Source of the DNA: JAGLHV01 sp023143305 [NCBI: Clostridia bacterium]
GTDB taxonomy: Bacteria > CBDUZB01 > JAGLHV01
DNA length: 63,701 bases
NCBI GenBank assembly: GCA_030637025.1
Contig: DAOVVV010000011.1
Coordinates: forward strand, 1 to 63,701
Reading direction: 5' to 3'
The position numbers and the translations under genes were made by a program. The notes under the pieces were generated by a model that saw nothing but the letters and a program-made list of their open reading frames with translations, ran no database searches and had not been told where the DNA came from. Of the stretch, positions 33,949 to 41,740 are shown piece by piece (within the stretch, counting starts at the first letter, position 1; each line of letters begins with the position of its first letter).

Positions 33949-35961
33949 TTATCTTAATTCTTTCAGTCTCTTTATTTTTGTTTTGGCTCTCTTTAAGTAT
34001 TTCGTTGTTTTTTTGTGTCCGGGTTGAATAATTAAAGCTTTTTCCCATATTTTTGCTGCTTCTTTTAATTTATTTTCCCGGTAATAAATGATTCCCTGAG
34101 CCAGATATGCTTCTAAACAAATATTTTTAATTTTTTGATGTTGGGGAGTAATTTGTAAGGCTTTTTTCCAGAAAATAATGGCTTTTAAATATTTACCTGC
34201 ATTATATTCTTTAATTCCTTGCTGATGAAGTTTATCGCTTTTTTCAATGAATTCTTTCCTTGTTTTTTGGATGGCTCTTTTAGCCCGGACATAAGTAGGA
34301 GTAAGTTTAAGCAGTTGAGTCCATTGATTAATTGCTTCTTTGAAATTTCCGTTTTTATAAAAAAGCATTCCCTCTTGAAAGAGTTTATTACCTAATTCTG
34401 TAAATAAACGGGAAGTTTCTTTTTGATAGGGGTCTAAATTTAATACCTGTTTCCATTTTCTTACTGCAGAAAAGTAATCTTTATTATGATAGAAATTCAA
34501 ACCTTCTTTTATGTATTTTCTGATAATTTCTTTTTTAAGAGATATTTTTTGTTTTTTTATGTTGACCAAAGCTTGTTGTATTTTTTCATCTATTTGTGGA
34601 TAATAGGGATAAACCTTTGCTATTTTTTCCCATTCTTTAATGGCTTGAATATATTTTTTTTCTTGAGACAGATTTATTCCCTGCCGGAAGTAGTTATCTA
34701 ATTTTTGTTCCATTGAATGAATAAATGTTTGGGCCTGTTTTTCCGAGGGGTCTAAAACTAAAATACGTTGCCATTTTTTTTCAGCTTCTTTCCATAAAGA
34801 GTTTTTATAGTAAGAAGAAGCTTTTTTATAAAGAGTTTTTATTTCTATCTTTATTCGACCGTTGATGCTGTCTATGTGCTGATTTGCTACTTTAGAGCGG
34901 GGGTCAATCCTGAAAATTTTTTTAAAAATATCGCGTGCTTCGGCAAGTTTCTCTCTCTGATATAAATCTATTCCTTCTCTCAAGTATGCAGTAATAACGA
35001 CCTGTTCTTCTTCTGTTAGCGAGGATTTAAAAATAATTTCTTTCCCGAATTTCAAGGTTAAGGATATTTGGTGTGTTCCGTATGTTTTTTCAATTCCGGA
35101 AAGGGGATAAGCAAAAGCATAGTCTATTTGAAATAAAGGATAATTCCAACTTAGTCCACAGGTTAAGTCTCTATATAAATGGTCTCCTATCCCAAATCCG
35201 CCTCTTATGCCTAATATTTTTTGAAAAAGCCATTTTTCTCCCCCGGTATAAAATTTTAGATTATCGTCTTTATAATATGTATCCAAACCCACATTAAAAG
35301 TATCCTTTTTATAGGCACAGCCTAGTTTAATACCCATAAGTGTTTTATCTTCCAGTTTAAGACCCATATCCGGTTGATTAACATCAATTAAAATAAGGCC
35401 GAAAGAAATGGTTTCAGTTAGTTTATATAAGCTGCTAATATCTATACTGTAGTTATTAACCACTGACCCATTGCTGAAAAGAGGATCTATATGAGTCTCG
35501 GAATTTTCCCCGAATCTTTTTACCAACCATTTCAAATTTATTCCTCCGGCAAAGCGATTTTTATATAATCTTTTACCGTAAGAGAGAATAATAATGTCTT
35601 CCTGGTATAAGTCAGCCAGAATAAAATTTAACCAGCCTATACCAATTGTTCCCCATGATGATTCTTCCTGAATGTTTTTTAAAGGGTGGGCATAAAAACA
35701 AAGACTATTAATTAAATTACTATTGTCTTTCAATCCCCAGTAAATTTTTCCACAACTGGTAGTAAGTTCTTTTCTGCTTAGTTGAGATAGTCCCGCAGGA
35801 TTGTAATAAATACTGTAAACATCATCACAAACAGCAACAAAATTTTTTGCTCTGCCAATACATCGTGCTCCTACGCCAACTTCTTCGAAGTGAGCATAAA
35901 GATATGAATTACACAACAAACAAATAATAACAGCAATTAAAGACCTCTTATTAGCTTTCAT
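33949..35961 (-). CDS. PorV/FadL-like outer membrane protein with TPR tail (copy 1)
   Basis: 670 aa. Signal peptide (about 1-23, ending YA). N-terminal 320 residues are a PorV/OMPP1-like barrel: GVGARCIGRAKNFVAVCDDV, YSIYYNPAGLSQLS, alternating strands and QISLTLKFGKEI near the end. Residues about 325-670 are TPR repeats, each with a K.W..VL.LDP pattern (AVRKWKQVLNLDPYQKET). The ATG is preceded by AAGGATGGAG. Paralog of the 672-aa protein next door. A barrel fused to a long TPR arm suggests an export or assembly platform in the outer membrane; function not known. Confidence 0.8.
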   Translation of the reverse strand: MKANKRSLIAVIICLLCNSYLYAHFEEVGVGARCIGRAKNFVAVCDDVYSIYYNPAGLSQLSRKELTTSCGKIYWGLKDNSNLINSLCFYAHPLKNIQEESSWGTIGIGWLNFILADLYQEDIIILSYGKRLYKNRFAGGINLKWLVKRFGENSETHIDPLFSNGSVVNNYSIDISSLYKLTETISFGLILIDVNQPDMGLKLEDKTLMGIKLGCAYKKDTFNVGLDTYYKDDNLKFYTGGEKWLFQKILGIRGGFGIGDHLYRDLTCGLSWNYPLFQIDYAFAYPLSGIEKTYGTHQISLTLKFGKEIIFKSSLTEEEQVVITAYLREGIDLYQREKLAEARDIFKKIFRIDPRSKVANQHIDSINGRIKIEIKTLYKKASSYYKNSLWKEAEKKWQRILVLDPSEKQAQTFIHSMEQKLDNYFRQGINLSQEKKYIQAIKEWEKIAKVYPYYPQIDEKIQQALVNIKKQKISLKKEIIRKYIKEGLNFYHNKDYFSAVRKWKQVLNLDPYQKETSRLFTELGNKLFQEGMLFYKNGNFKEAINQWTQLLKLTPTYVRAKRAIQKTRKEFIEKSDKLHQQGIKEYNAGKYLKAIIFWKKALQITPQHQKIKNICLEAYLAQGIIYYRENKLKEAAKIWEKALIIQPGHKKTTKYLKRAKTKIKRLKELR

Positions 35962-35977
35962 TTTTCTCCATCCTTAA

Positions 35978-36042
35978 ATAAAAGTAAGCAGTATACTTCC
36001 TTCTTTTATAAAAAGAATAACACTATTTTTTTTTTTTGTCAA
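35978..36042 (-). promoter_or_regulatory. Duplicated promoter/palindrome region, copy 1
   Basis: Minus strand TTGACA (36037-36042), 17-bp spacer rich in A, TATTCT (36014-36019), then the palindrome AGTATACT (35990-35997) in the leader. The region aligns with 38743-38810. Confidence 0.6.
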
Positions 36043-36128
36043 GCTGTTACCCCTGTGTAGTTAAACTGATTTTTTTCCTTAAGACTTACTTTTCTTTTTT
36101 GTTCTTTCCTTTTTTTCCTTACAACTAA

Positions 36129-36358
36129 TTTTTAGTTCCGATGATAATTTCTACTCTGCGGTTCTTAGCGCGTCCTGGAACTTGTTTTCTTGGAAGCTGT
36201 AGTTTTTATTTTGCCGAAACTTTTTACGGAAAAAGCTTCTGCAGATAAATTATTATCTTTTATTAAAGCTTGAAAAACAGTGTGTGCACGAGCTTGAGAA
36301 AGTTTTAAATTAGAAGAATAGAGACACTTGCTTCCTATGGGAACATTGTCGGTGTGTC
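36129..36358 (-). pseudogene. OmpA-domain remnant of the duplicated propeller/OmpA gene
   Basis: Encodes HTDNVPIGSKCLYSSNLKLS...AEAFSVKSFG, almost identical to the last 90 residues of the 663-aa protein, then a frameshift before GRAKNRRVEIIIGTKN. It directly abuts the stop of the 672-aa PorV-TPR gene. A 98-codon frame starting at 36461 is a hybrid that reads the end of the TPR gene out of frame and is not a real gene. Confidence 0.9.
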
Positions 36359-36361
36359 TGC

Positions 36362-38380
36362 TTATTCTAATTCTTTCAGTGTCTTTATTTTTGTTTCTGC
36401 TCTCTTTAAGTATTTCGCTGCTTTTTTGTGTCCGGGTTGAATAATTAAAGCTTTTTTCCATATTTTTTCTGCTTCTTTTAATTTATTTTCCCGGTAATAA
36501 ATGATTCCCTGAGCTAGATATGCTTCTAAACAAATATTTTTAATTTTTTGGTGTTGGGGAGTAAGTCGTAAAGCTTTTTCCCATAAAGTAATGGCTTCTA
36601 AATATTTACCTGCATTATATTTTTTAACTCCTTGTTGATGAAGTTTAGTGCTTTTTTCAATGAATTCTTTATTAGTTTTATTAATTGCGATTTGGGCTTT
36701 GGCATAAGTAGGAATGATTTCAAGCAGTCGAGTCCATTGGTTAATTGCTTCTTTGAATTTTTCGTTTTGATAAGAAAGCGTACCCTCTTGAAAAAGTTTA
36801 TTACCTAATTCTTCAAATAAACGGAAAACTTCTTTTTGTTCGGGGTCTAAATTTAATACCTGGTTCCATTTTCTTGCTGCAGAAAAGTAATTTTTTTTGC
36901 GGTAAAAATTTAAACCTTCTTTTATGTATTTTTGAATAATTTCTTTTTTAAGGGATAATTTTTGTTGTTTTATCTTGACTAATGCTTGGTGGATGTTTTC
37001 ATTTATTTGTGGATAATCGGGGTAAACCTTTACTATTTTTTCCCATTCTTTAATGGCTTGAGCATATTTTTCTTTTTGATATAGGTTTATTCCTTGCTGG
37101 AAGTAGTTATCTATTTTTTGTTTAATTGATTGGATAAATGCTTGGGCCTGTTTTTCATTCCGGTTTAAAATTAAAATATGCTGCCATTGCTTTTCGGCTT
37201 CTTTCCACAAAGAGTTTTTATAGTAAGAAGAAGCTTTTTTATAAATATTTTTTATTTCTATCTTTATTCGACCGTTGATGCTGCTTATGTACTGATGTGC
37301 TAATTCAGATCGGGGGACAAGCCTAAAAATTTTTTTAAAAATAATACGTGCTTCGGCAAGCCTTTTTTTCTGGTATAAATCTATTCCTTCTCTTAAGTAT
37401 GCAGTAACAACGGCCTGTTCTTTTTCAGTTAGAGGGTATTTATAAATAATTTCTTTTCCGAATTTTAAGGTTAAAGATATTTGGTGTGTTCCATACATCT
37501 CTTCAATTCCATAAAGAGGATAAGCAAAAGCATAGTCTATTTGAAATAAAGGATAATTCCAACTTATTCCACAGGTTAAATTTCTATATAAATGGTCTCC
37601 TGCCCCGATTCCACCTCTTATGCCTAATATTTTTTGAAAAATCCATTTTTCTCCCCCGGCATAAAATTTTAGACTATCATCCTTATAATGGGTATCTAAA
37701 CCTACATTAAAGACATCTTTTTTATAAGCAATACCCAGTTTGATACCCATAGGTGTACGTTCTTCTTCTTTTTCAAGTTCCATGTTAGGTTGATTGACAT
37801 CAGTTAAGATAAGGCCAAAAGAAAGAGTTTGAGTTGGTTTGTATAGGCCGCTAAGATCTATGCTGTAGTTACTAACCACTGACCCATTGCTGAAAAGAGG
37901 ATCTAGTTGGGTATAAGCATTTTCCCCATATTTTTTTGCCAGCCATTTTAAGTTTATTCCCCCGGCAAGGCGATTTTTATATAATCTTCTACCATAAGAG
38001 AGTATAATAGTGTCTTCCTGGTATAAGTCAGCCAGACTAAAATTTAACCATCCTATACCAATAGTTCCCCACGATAATCCTTCGGTCTTACCTTTTAAAG
38101 GCTGAGCATAAAAACAAAGGCTATTGACTAAATTGCTGTTATCGTCTAGTCCCCAGTGAATTTTTCCACAACTGGTACTAAGTTCTTTTTTGCTTAGTTG
38201 CGATAATCCGGCAGGATTGTAATAAATACTGTAAACATCATCACAAACAGCAACAAAATTTTTTGCTCTGCCAATGCAGCGTGCCCCTACACCTATTTTT
38301 TCGAAGTGAGCATAAAGATATGAATTACACAATAAACAAAGAATAGGGATTAAAAAATATTTAATTTTTGTTATTGTCAT
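36362..38380 (-). CDS. PorV/FadL-like outer membrane protein with TPR tail (copy 2)
   Basis: 672 aa from ATG 38380, after AAAAAGGAAAA; an in-frame ATG at 38404 has no site. The architecture is as in copy 1: signal peptide, PorV-like barrel (GVGARCIGRAKNFVAVCDDV, NPAGLSQLSKKELS) and TPR arm. The two copies are highly similar throughout, with drift spread along the arm. Its stop is fused to an OmpA remnant, so this copy has lost the propeller/OmpA partner that follows copy 1. It sits 75 bp after the MerR-like gene. Confidence 0.8.
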   Translation of the reverse strand: MTITKIKYFLIPILCLLCNSYLYAHFEKIGVGARCIGRAKNFVAVCDDVYSIYYNPAGLSQLSKKELSTSCGKIHWGLDDNSNLVNSLCFYAQPLKGKTEGLSWGTIGIGWLNFSLADLYQEDTIILSYGRRLYKNRLAGGINLKWLAKKYGENAYTQLDPLFSNGSVVSNYSIDLSGLYKPTQTLSFGLILTDVNQPNMELEKEEERTPMGIKLGIAYKKDVFNVGLDTHYKDDSLKFYAGGEKWIFQKILGIRGGIGAGDHLYRNLTCGISWNYPLFQIDYAFAYPLYGIEEMYGTHQISLTLKFGKEIIYKYPLTEKEQAVVTAYLREGIDLYQKKRLAEARIIFKKIFRLVPRSELAHQYISSINGRIKIEIKNIYKKASSYYKNSLWKEAEKQWQHILILNRNEKQAQAFIQSIKQKIDNYFQQGINLYQKEKYAQAIKEWEKIVKVYPDYPQINENIHQALVKIKQQKLSLKKEIIQKYIKEGLNFYRKKNYFSAARKWNQVLNLDPEQKEVFRLFEELGNKLFQEGTLSYQNEKFKEAINQWTRLLEIIPTYAKAQIAINKTNKEFIEKSTKLHQQGVKKYNAGKYLEAITLWEKALRLTPQHQKIKNICLEAYLAQGIIYYRENKLKEAEKIWKKALIIQPGHKKAAKYLKRAETKIKTLKELE

Positions 38381-38455
38381 TTTTTTCCTTTTTTGATTTA
38401 TCATTATAATGTTTGAATTTCAGTCAAAAGTTTAATGTTCTTCTTTGACCTATAT

Positions 38456-38755
38456 TTACTTTCTATTTTTAAAAAAATCCTTATTATTTAAGGAATTTTT
38501 AATTTCTTGCAGGGAACGGCGTCTTTCAAAAGGTGGCCTGATTTTATAAATTATTTTTAAGCTCGACTGTTTATTGTATAATCGGTAACCGGCCGGGGTT
38601 TTTGCTTCTATTTTAAGCAACCCGATGTCTGTATAATATCTAATAGTTGAAACCGGTACACCCGCTACTTTGGCCAGTTCTCCTATAGTTAAAAATCCCA
38701 ATTTTAAACGTTCTTCTTTGTTAGGCAAGTTTTTTTCCTCCATAAACAAAAGCAA
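38456..38755 (-). CDS. Truncated MerR-family DNA-binding protein
   Basis: About 99 aa from TTG 38755, which has AGGAAG eight bases upstream; ATG 38743 (95 aa) is in frame but lacks a site. The MerR helix-turn-helix is clear: FLTIGELAKVAGVPVSTIRY, GLLKIEAKTPAGYRLYN, then an IKNSL helix. It has no effector-binding domain, shorter than the usual 110-150 aa, and the second half of the DNA-binding domain is partly degenerate (SLKIIYKIRPPFERRRSLQE). It lies directly behind a palindrome (AGTATACT) and promoter that are duplicated at the next operon, so it may regulate both. It could be partly decayed. Confidence 0.7.
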   Translation of the reverse strand: MLLFMEEKNLPNKEERLKLGFLTIGELAKVAGVPVSTIRYYTDIGLLKIEAKTPAGYRLYNKQSSLKIIYKIRPPFERRRSLQEIKNSLNNKDFFKNRK

Positions 38756-38810
38756 GCAGTATACTTCCTGCTTTCATAAAGAAGATAATACCATTTTCTT
38801 TTTTTGTCAA
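38743..38810 (-). promoter_or_regulatory. Duplicated promoter/palindrome region, copy 2
   Basis: Minus strand TTGACA (38805-38810), 17-bp spacer, TATCTT (38782-38787), then an imperfect palindrome centred on AGTATACT (38758-38765) with arms AAAGCAGG and GCTTGCTTT. It overlaps the ribosome site of the MerR-like gene, suiting autoregulation. Confidence 0.55.
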
Positions 38811-38982
38811 GCTCCTTTTTATTTTAAGGCTTTTAAAATTAATCTTTGCTAAATTTTATAATTTTTCCGGGAGTTTTTCCCAAAACTTGTTTCTCATCGG
38901 AAAAAGTTGAATATAAAAATTATTTAAAATCACAAAATATCCGGATTGAAAATAAATCAGGAAACTTCACTAATTTTTCTAC

Positions 38983-39010
38983 TTGACAAACGGGGTTCTT
39001 GTGTTATACT
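38983..39010 (+). promoter_or_regulatory. Sigma70-type promoter of the Tad locus (upstream of riboswitch)
   Basis: TTGACA (38983-38988), 16-bp spacer, TATACT (39005-39010). It is 40 bp before the GEMM-I aptamer and divergent from the 38805 promoter. Confidence 0.7.
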
Positions 39011-39052
39011 TAAGAGTGGAAAGATGGTAGATAGAAAAAGAAGTTAAAATGG

Positions 39053-39148
39053 TCTTCGAAAAAGGCAAATCTATCATTATTAGGGATAGAGACGCAAAGC
39101 CACGTGGTCTGCTATGTAAGTAATGGCGGATAGCCGGGCTACCGAAGG
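39053..39148 (+). ncRNA. Cyclic-di-GMP-I (GEMM-I) riboswitch upstream of Flp pilins
   Basis: P1 is TCTTCG (39053-39058) with CGAAGG (39143-39148). P2 is TCTATC...GATAGA. The conserved core GAGACGCAAAGCCACG is followed by TAATGGCGGATAGCCGGGCT and ACC, the classic GEMM-I 3' half. The P2 loop is not a plain GNRA. It is the leader of the Tad/Flp locus; c-di-GMP control of pili is a known use of this class. Confidence 0.92.
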
Positions 39149-39177
39149 GATATCACGAGTGTTCAGATTCTTGAACA

Positions 39178-39186
39178 GGGGGGGGG
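39178..39186 (+). repeat. Poly-G(9) tract in the riboswitch leader
   Basis: Nine consecutive G between aptamer and terminator-like stem; length changes could alter leader folding. Confidence 0.85.
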
Positions 39187-39201
39187 CAGTAAGCTTAAAA
39201 A

Positions 39202-39244
39202 CCGACCTTTCCGGGTGATCATCAGAAGGTAGTGCGGCTTTTTT
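39202..39244 (+). terminator. Probable riboswitch expression-platform terminator
   Basis: CCGACCTT (39202-39209) can pair with AAGGT (39226-39230) and CGG (39235-39237), leaving a small bulge, followed by six T (39239-39244). The GGTAG in the 3' arm is also complementary to CTACC in the aptamer's 3' half, which would allow switching. Confidence 0.5.
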
Positions 39245-39249
39245 CTTGC

Positions 39250-39278
39250 TTGACAAAAAAAGAAAAGAAGAGTATAAT
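39250..39278 (+). promoter_or_regulatory. Consensus sigma70 promoter after the riboswitch terminator
   Basis: TTGACA (39250-39255), 17-bp spacer, TATAAT (39273-39278): a perfect consensus, 81 bp before the first pilin start. It would give pilin transcripts that bypass the riboswitch. Confidence 0.7.
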
Positions 39279-39358
39279 TCTAAAGTATATTGCAATTATA
39301 TAAATGACCGGATTACAGCATTGAAAAAAGGAATTATAGGAAAATTAGAGGAAAGAAA

Positions 39359-39526
39359 ATGAAACGGTGGAGAAATGTATTAAATAAGAAAGGCCAAGCT
39401 TTACTGGAATATCTGCTGGTTGTTGCTGTGGTGTCTTTGGGGATGATGACTATAGGTGTTAAGATGAAAAAATCTTTGGATGATTACTTTGACAAAATTT
39501 CTCAAAGAATGATAAATTGTAATTAA
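39359..39526 (+). CDS. Flp-type pilin 1
   Basis: 55 aa, below common ORF cut-offs. MKRWRNVLNKKG is the leader and QALLEYLLVVAVV the mature start, with Glu at +5 and the hydrophobic helix typical of class IVb Flp prepilins cleaved after Gly by a TadV/CpaA peptidase. A GAGGAAAG site precedes the ATG. First of six pilins in a row. Confidence 0.85.
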   Translation: MKRWRNVLNKKGQALLEYLLVVAVVSLGMMTIGVKMKKSLDDYFDKISQRMINCN

Positions 39527-39555
39527 AATAGATTAAAAAAGAGAGAAGATAGTGA

Positions 39556-39708
39556 ATGAAAAAAGAAAAAATGCAGGGACAGAGTCTACTTGAGTATTTA
39601 GTTTTGGTAGGAGTGGTGGTATTAGGTTCTATCGCGGGGTTGAGTTATTTTAAAAATCAGATAACAGATAGTTTTAACACCGTAATAAATGCGATGACCG
39701 ATAAATAA
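39556..39708 (+). CDS. Flp-type pilin 2
   Basis: 50 aa: leader MKKEKMQG, then QSLLEYLVLVGVVVLG. It is a close paralog of pilin 6 (both read IAGLSYFKNQ), marking one subfamily. Located 29 bp after pilin 1. Confidence 0.85.
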   Translation: MKKEKMQGQSLLEYLVLVGVVVLGSIAGLSYFKNQITDSFNTVINAMTDK

Positions 39709-39755
39709 AAGAATAAAGAAGAATTAATTTTTAAAAAAAAGGGGGGGTGATTTTA

Positions 39756-39926
39756 GTGAGGATGTTAAATAAAAAGGGACAGAATGTAATAGAGTATATC
39801 TTGATAATTGCAGTATTAGCCGCAGGAATAATAATTGCGGGTAAGGCATTAAAAACTTATATAGAAGCGAATTCGGATCCGGCTGGCCATGAAGCGTCTG
39901 CAGAAACAGGAACAGGATCATTCTGA
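39756..39926 (+). CDS. Flp-type pilin 3
   Basis: 56 aa from GTG 39756 (ATG 39762 is two codons on). Leader ends LNKKG, mature QNVIEYILIIAVLAAG, then an Ala/Glu-rich tail. The ribosome site is a G(7) run, GGGGGGGTGA (39741 onward), eight bases before the GTG; slippage there could tune translation. Similar to pilin 4. Confidence 0.8.
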   Translation: MRMLNKKGQNVIEYILIIAVLAAGIIIAGKALKTYIEANSDPAGHEASAETGTGSF

Positions 39927-39990
39927 GAAGAAGCAAGATAAATGTCGTAAGGCAGGTATCAATAAAAGTAAAGGGAAGGTGTTTTAAAAC

Positions 39991-40158
39991 TTGAATAAAA
40001 AAGGGCAAAATATTATAGAATATATATTAATTATTTCAGTAATTGCTGCCGGGATAGTTGTTGGCGTAAAAAACGCAAAGGACTATATGAAAGAGGAAGC
40101 ATCGGTTACTGTGCATGCTGATGAAGAGGGTTACTGGGGTAGCTGGAAAAGCAGATAG
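39991..40158 (+). CDS. Flp-type pilin 4
   Basis: 55 aa from TTG 39991 (AAGGGAAGGTG upstream). Leader (M)NKKG is very short, then QNIIEYILIISVIAAGIVVG and a charged/aromatic tail (DEEGYWGSWKSR). Forms a subfamily with pilin 3. Confidence 0.8.
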   Translation: MNKKGQNIIEYILIISVIAAGIVVGVKNAKDYMKEEASVTVHADEEGYWGSWKSR

Positions 40159-40266
40159 GATAATTTAATTAAGTATATTAAGAGATGAAATATAATGTTT
40201 TGGCCTGGTTTTTCCGGTAGAATTAATTTGCGGGTGTAAAGAATAAAATAAAGGGAGGGGATAAAA

Positions 40267-40440
40267 ATGCTTAAGATGTTAAGGAAAAATAAGAAAGGGC
40301 AGTCGGCAATAGAATATGCGGTTATTTTAGGAGTAATGGCTATGGCAGCTGTTGTTATTATCAATATTATGAGAGCGGGTATCGAAACAGGGTATACCGG
40401 TATTGCTAACAGTATAGCCTCGTTTGGAGGGGACGATTGA
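40267..40440 (+). CDS. Flp-type pilin 5 (possible major pilin)
   Basis: 57 aa. An excellent ribosome site GGGAGGGG lies six bases before the ATG. Leader MLKMLRKNKKG, then QSAIEYAVILGVMAMAAVV and a Gly-rich tail. Strong translation signal suggests the most abundant of the six pilins. Confidence 0.85.
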   Translation: MLKMLRKNKKGQSAIEYAVILGVMAMAAVVIINIMRAGIETGYTGIANSIASFGGDD

Positions 40441-40491
40441 GAAGTGAGGATAATTTACTTACTTATATTAAATAAAAGGAAGGTGATAAAT

Positions 40492-40671
40492 ATGTATAAA
40501 CGCAGAAAAAACAGAGGACAGAGTTTAGTAGAATACTTGGTTTTAATAGCAGTAGTAGTATTAGGTGCTATTGCCGGACTGAGTTATTTTAAAAATCAGG
40601 TTTCTGATGGCTATAATACTGCAGGAGACAAAATAAAGACATCAGTAGTCACAATAGATCCAAGTTTTTAA
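40492..40671 (+). CDS. Flp-type pilin 6
   Basis: 59 aa from ATG 40492 (GGAAGGTG site); an upstream in-frame start at 40444 would add 16 residues without a site. Leader MYKRRKNRG, then QSLVEYLVLIAVVVLGAIAG and LSYFKNQ as in pilin 2. Confidence 0.85.
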   Translation: MYKRRKNRGQSLVEYLVLIAVVVLGAIAGLSYFKNQVSDGYNTAGDKIKTSVVTIDPSF

Positions 40672-40802
40672 CTAAGAACTTTACATTTTGTCAGGTACAA
40701 CGACAACAACAAAGATAGTAGAAAAAGATAATTGTAGTAATAACGGAATTGGTTAAAGAAATATAGATTTAGTAAAATATAGAACAAGGTTGATAGGTTT
40801 GA

Positions 40803-41297
40803 TTGAGTCATAGATTAAACTTTTCAATAAAGAGAAGCAGTGGAGTGATAGTATTGGTTAAGCAGAGAATGCATAATGTAAAGAAAATTTTGTTGTGTTT
40901 TTTTGTAATTATTTTAGTCAGGGAGGTGCTTCTCTACACGGGTGCAGGACAAATAGTGGGTGGGAAAGGAAAGAGATTTGTAATTTCTGCTACAGAAAAA
41001 TTAAAAGAAATGTTTAGTTTTTCTAATCATGTTTCTAAAGTAGATATTCCCAAAATAGAGAAACCGGAAGTACCCCGGATAGACATTATGCCTGTAGAAA
41101 AAGTGGATGTTTCCCAAATAAATGGCTTTCATGACCAAAAGCCGCAGATTCCAAAAGTAGATGTTTATAAGATAGAAAGGCCTTGGGTTCCCAAAGTAAA
41201 TATTTCTAAGCAGAAAAGATTTCGGTTTCCTAAAATAGATATTCCTAAGCAGGAAAGGACCCGGGTTCCCAAGGTGAATATTCCTAAAGTAAGGTAA
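40803..41297 (+). CDS. Membrane-anchored protein of seven 13-residue repeats
   Basis: 164 aa from TTG 40803 (AAGG upstream); ATG 40866 is an alternative and keeps the membrane segment (about 28-48, ILLCFFVIILVREVLL). From about residue 79 the protein is a 13-residue repeat of pattern (P/S)K(V/I)(D/N)IxKxERxxV, for example PKVDVYKIERPWV, PKVNISKQKRFRF and PKIDIPKQERTRV, with a last partial unit. The tail is basic and proline-phased, so probably extended and wall- or polymer-binding. I do not recognise the family. Position between pilins and TadE suggests a minor pilus component. Confidence 0.7.
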   Translation: MSHRLNFSIKRSSGVIVLVKQRMHNVKKILLCFFVIILVREVLLYTGAGQIVGGKGKRFVISATEKLKEMFSFSNHVSKVDIPKIEKPEVPRIDIMPVEKVDVSQINGFHDQKPQIPKVDVYKIERPWVPKVNISKQKRFRFPKIDIPKQERTRVPKVNIPKVR

Positions 41298-41350
41298 AGT
41301 AAGAATATATCAGTGAAAGAGCAACAGTGGATGAAAAAGAGGTGAATAAT

Positions 41351-41740
41351 ATGTGGAGAAAAATGAAAGAAAAAAAAGGTCAAACTGTGATTGAATTTTT
41401 GTTGCTTTCTCCTTTGCTAATTTATTCTCTATTTTTACTGTTAGTTATTTGGGATGTATGTAATAATATTATTATTGCTAATCATGCTGCTTATTATTTT
41501 TGTCGGACTTTTGTAGTAGAAAGAAGCAAGGGGACATTAGCCACGCCAGCAATAGCGATCAATGCAGCAGCAGCGGTAATGCCTTCAGACTGGGATAGAA
41601 AGCATACTTTCCAGGAAGGACCGGAAGACGTAAGCGTAAGGATCGGGTATAAGTACCCTTTTCCCGCTATATTAGATTTTTTTAGCAGTGATGGGAGTTC
41701 TTGGCAAATTCGTGGTTATTGTTTGATGAGGAAGTTATAG
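41351..41740 (+). CDS. tadE: TadE-like pseudopilin
   Basis: 129 aa from ATG 41351 (GAGGTG seven bases upstream) rather than ATG 41327. MWRKMKEKKG then QTVIEFLLLSPLLIYSLFLL is a TadE-type prepilin start: Gly/Gln cleavage, Glu at +5 and one long hydrophobic helix. The rest is a small soluble domain (VSVRIGYKYPFPAILDFF, WQIRGYCLM). Known role: minor pseudopilin of the Tad pilus. Only one TadE-like gene is present; no TadF or TadG is seen. Confidence 0.8.
   Translation: MWRKMKEKKGQTVIEFLLLSPLLIYSLFLLLVIWDVCNNIIIANHAAYYFCRTFVVERSKGTLATPAIAINAAAAVMPSDWDRKHTFQEGPEDVSVRIGYKYPFPAILDFFSSDGSSWQIRGYCLMRKL

Noticed and set aside
36165-36461. 98-codon frame as a separate gene
   Set aside because: Its first third is the out-of-frame end of the 672-aa gene and the rest is a frameshifted OmpA remnant.
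39080-39295. 71-codon minus-strand frame
   Set aside because: It lies across the riboswitch and promoter, has no ribosome site and resembles no protein.
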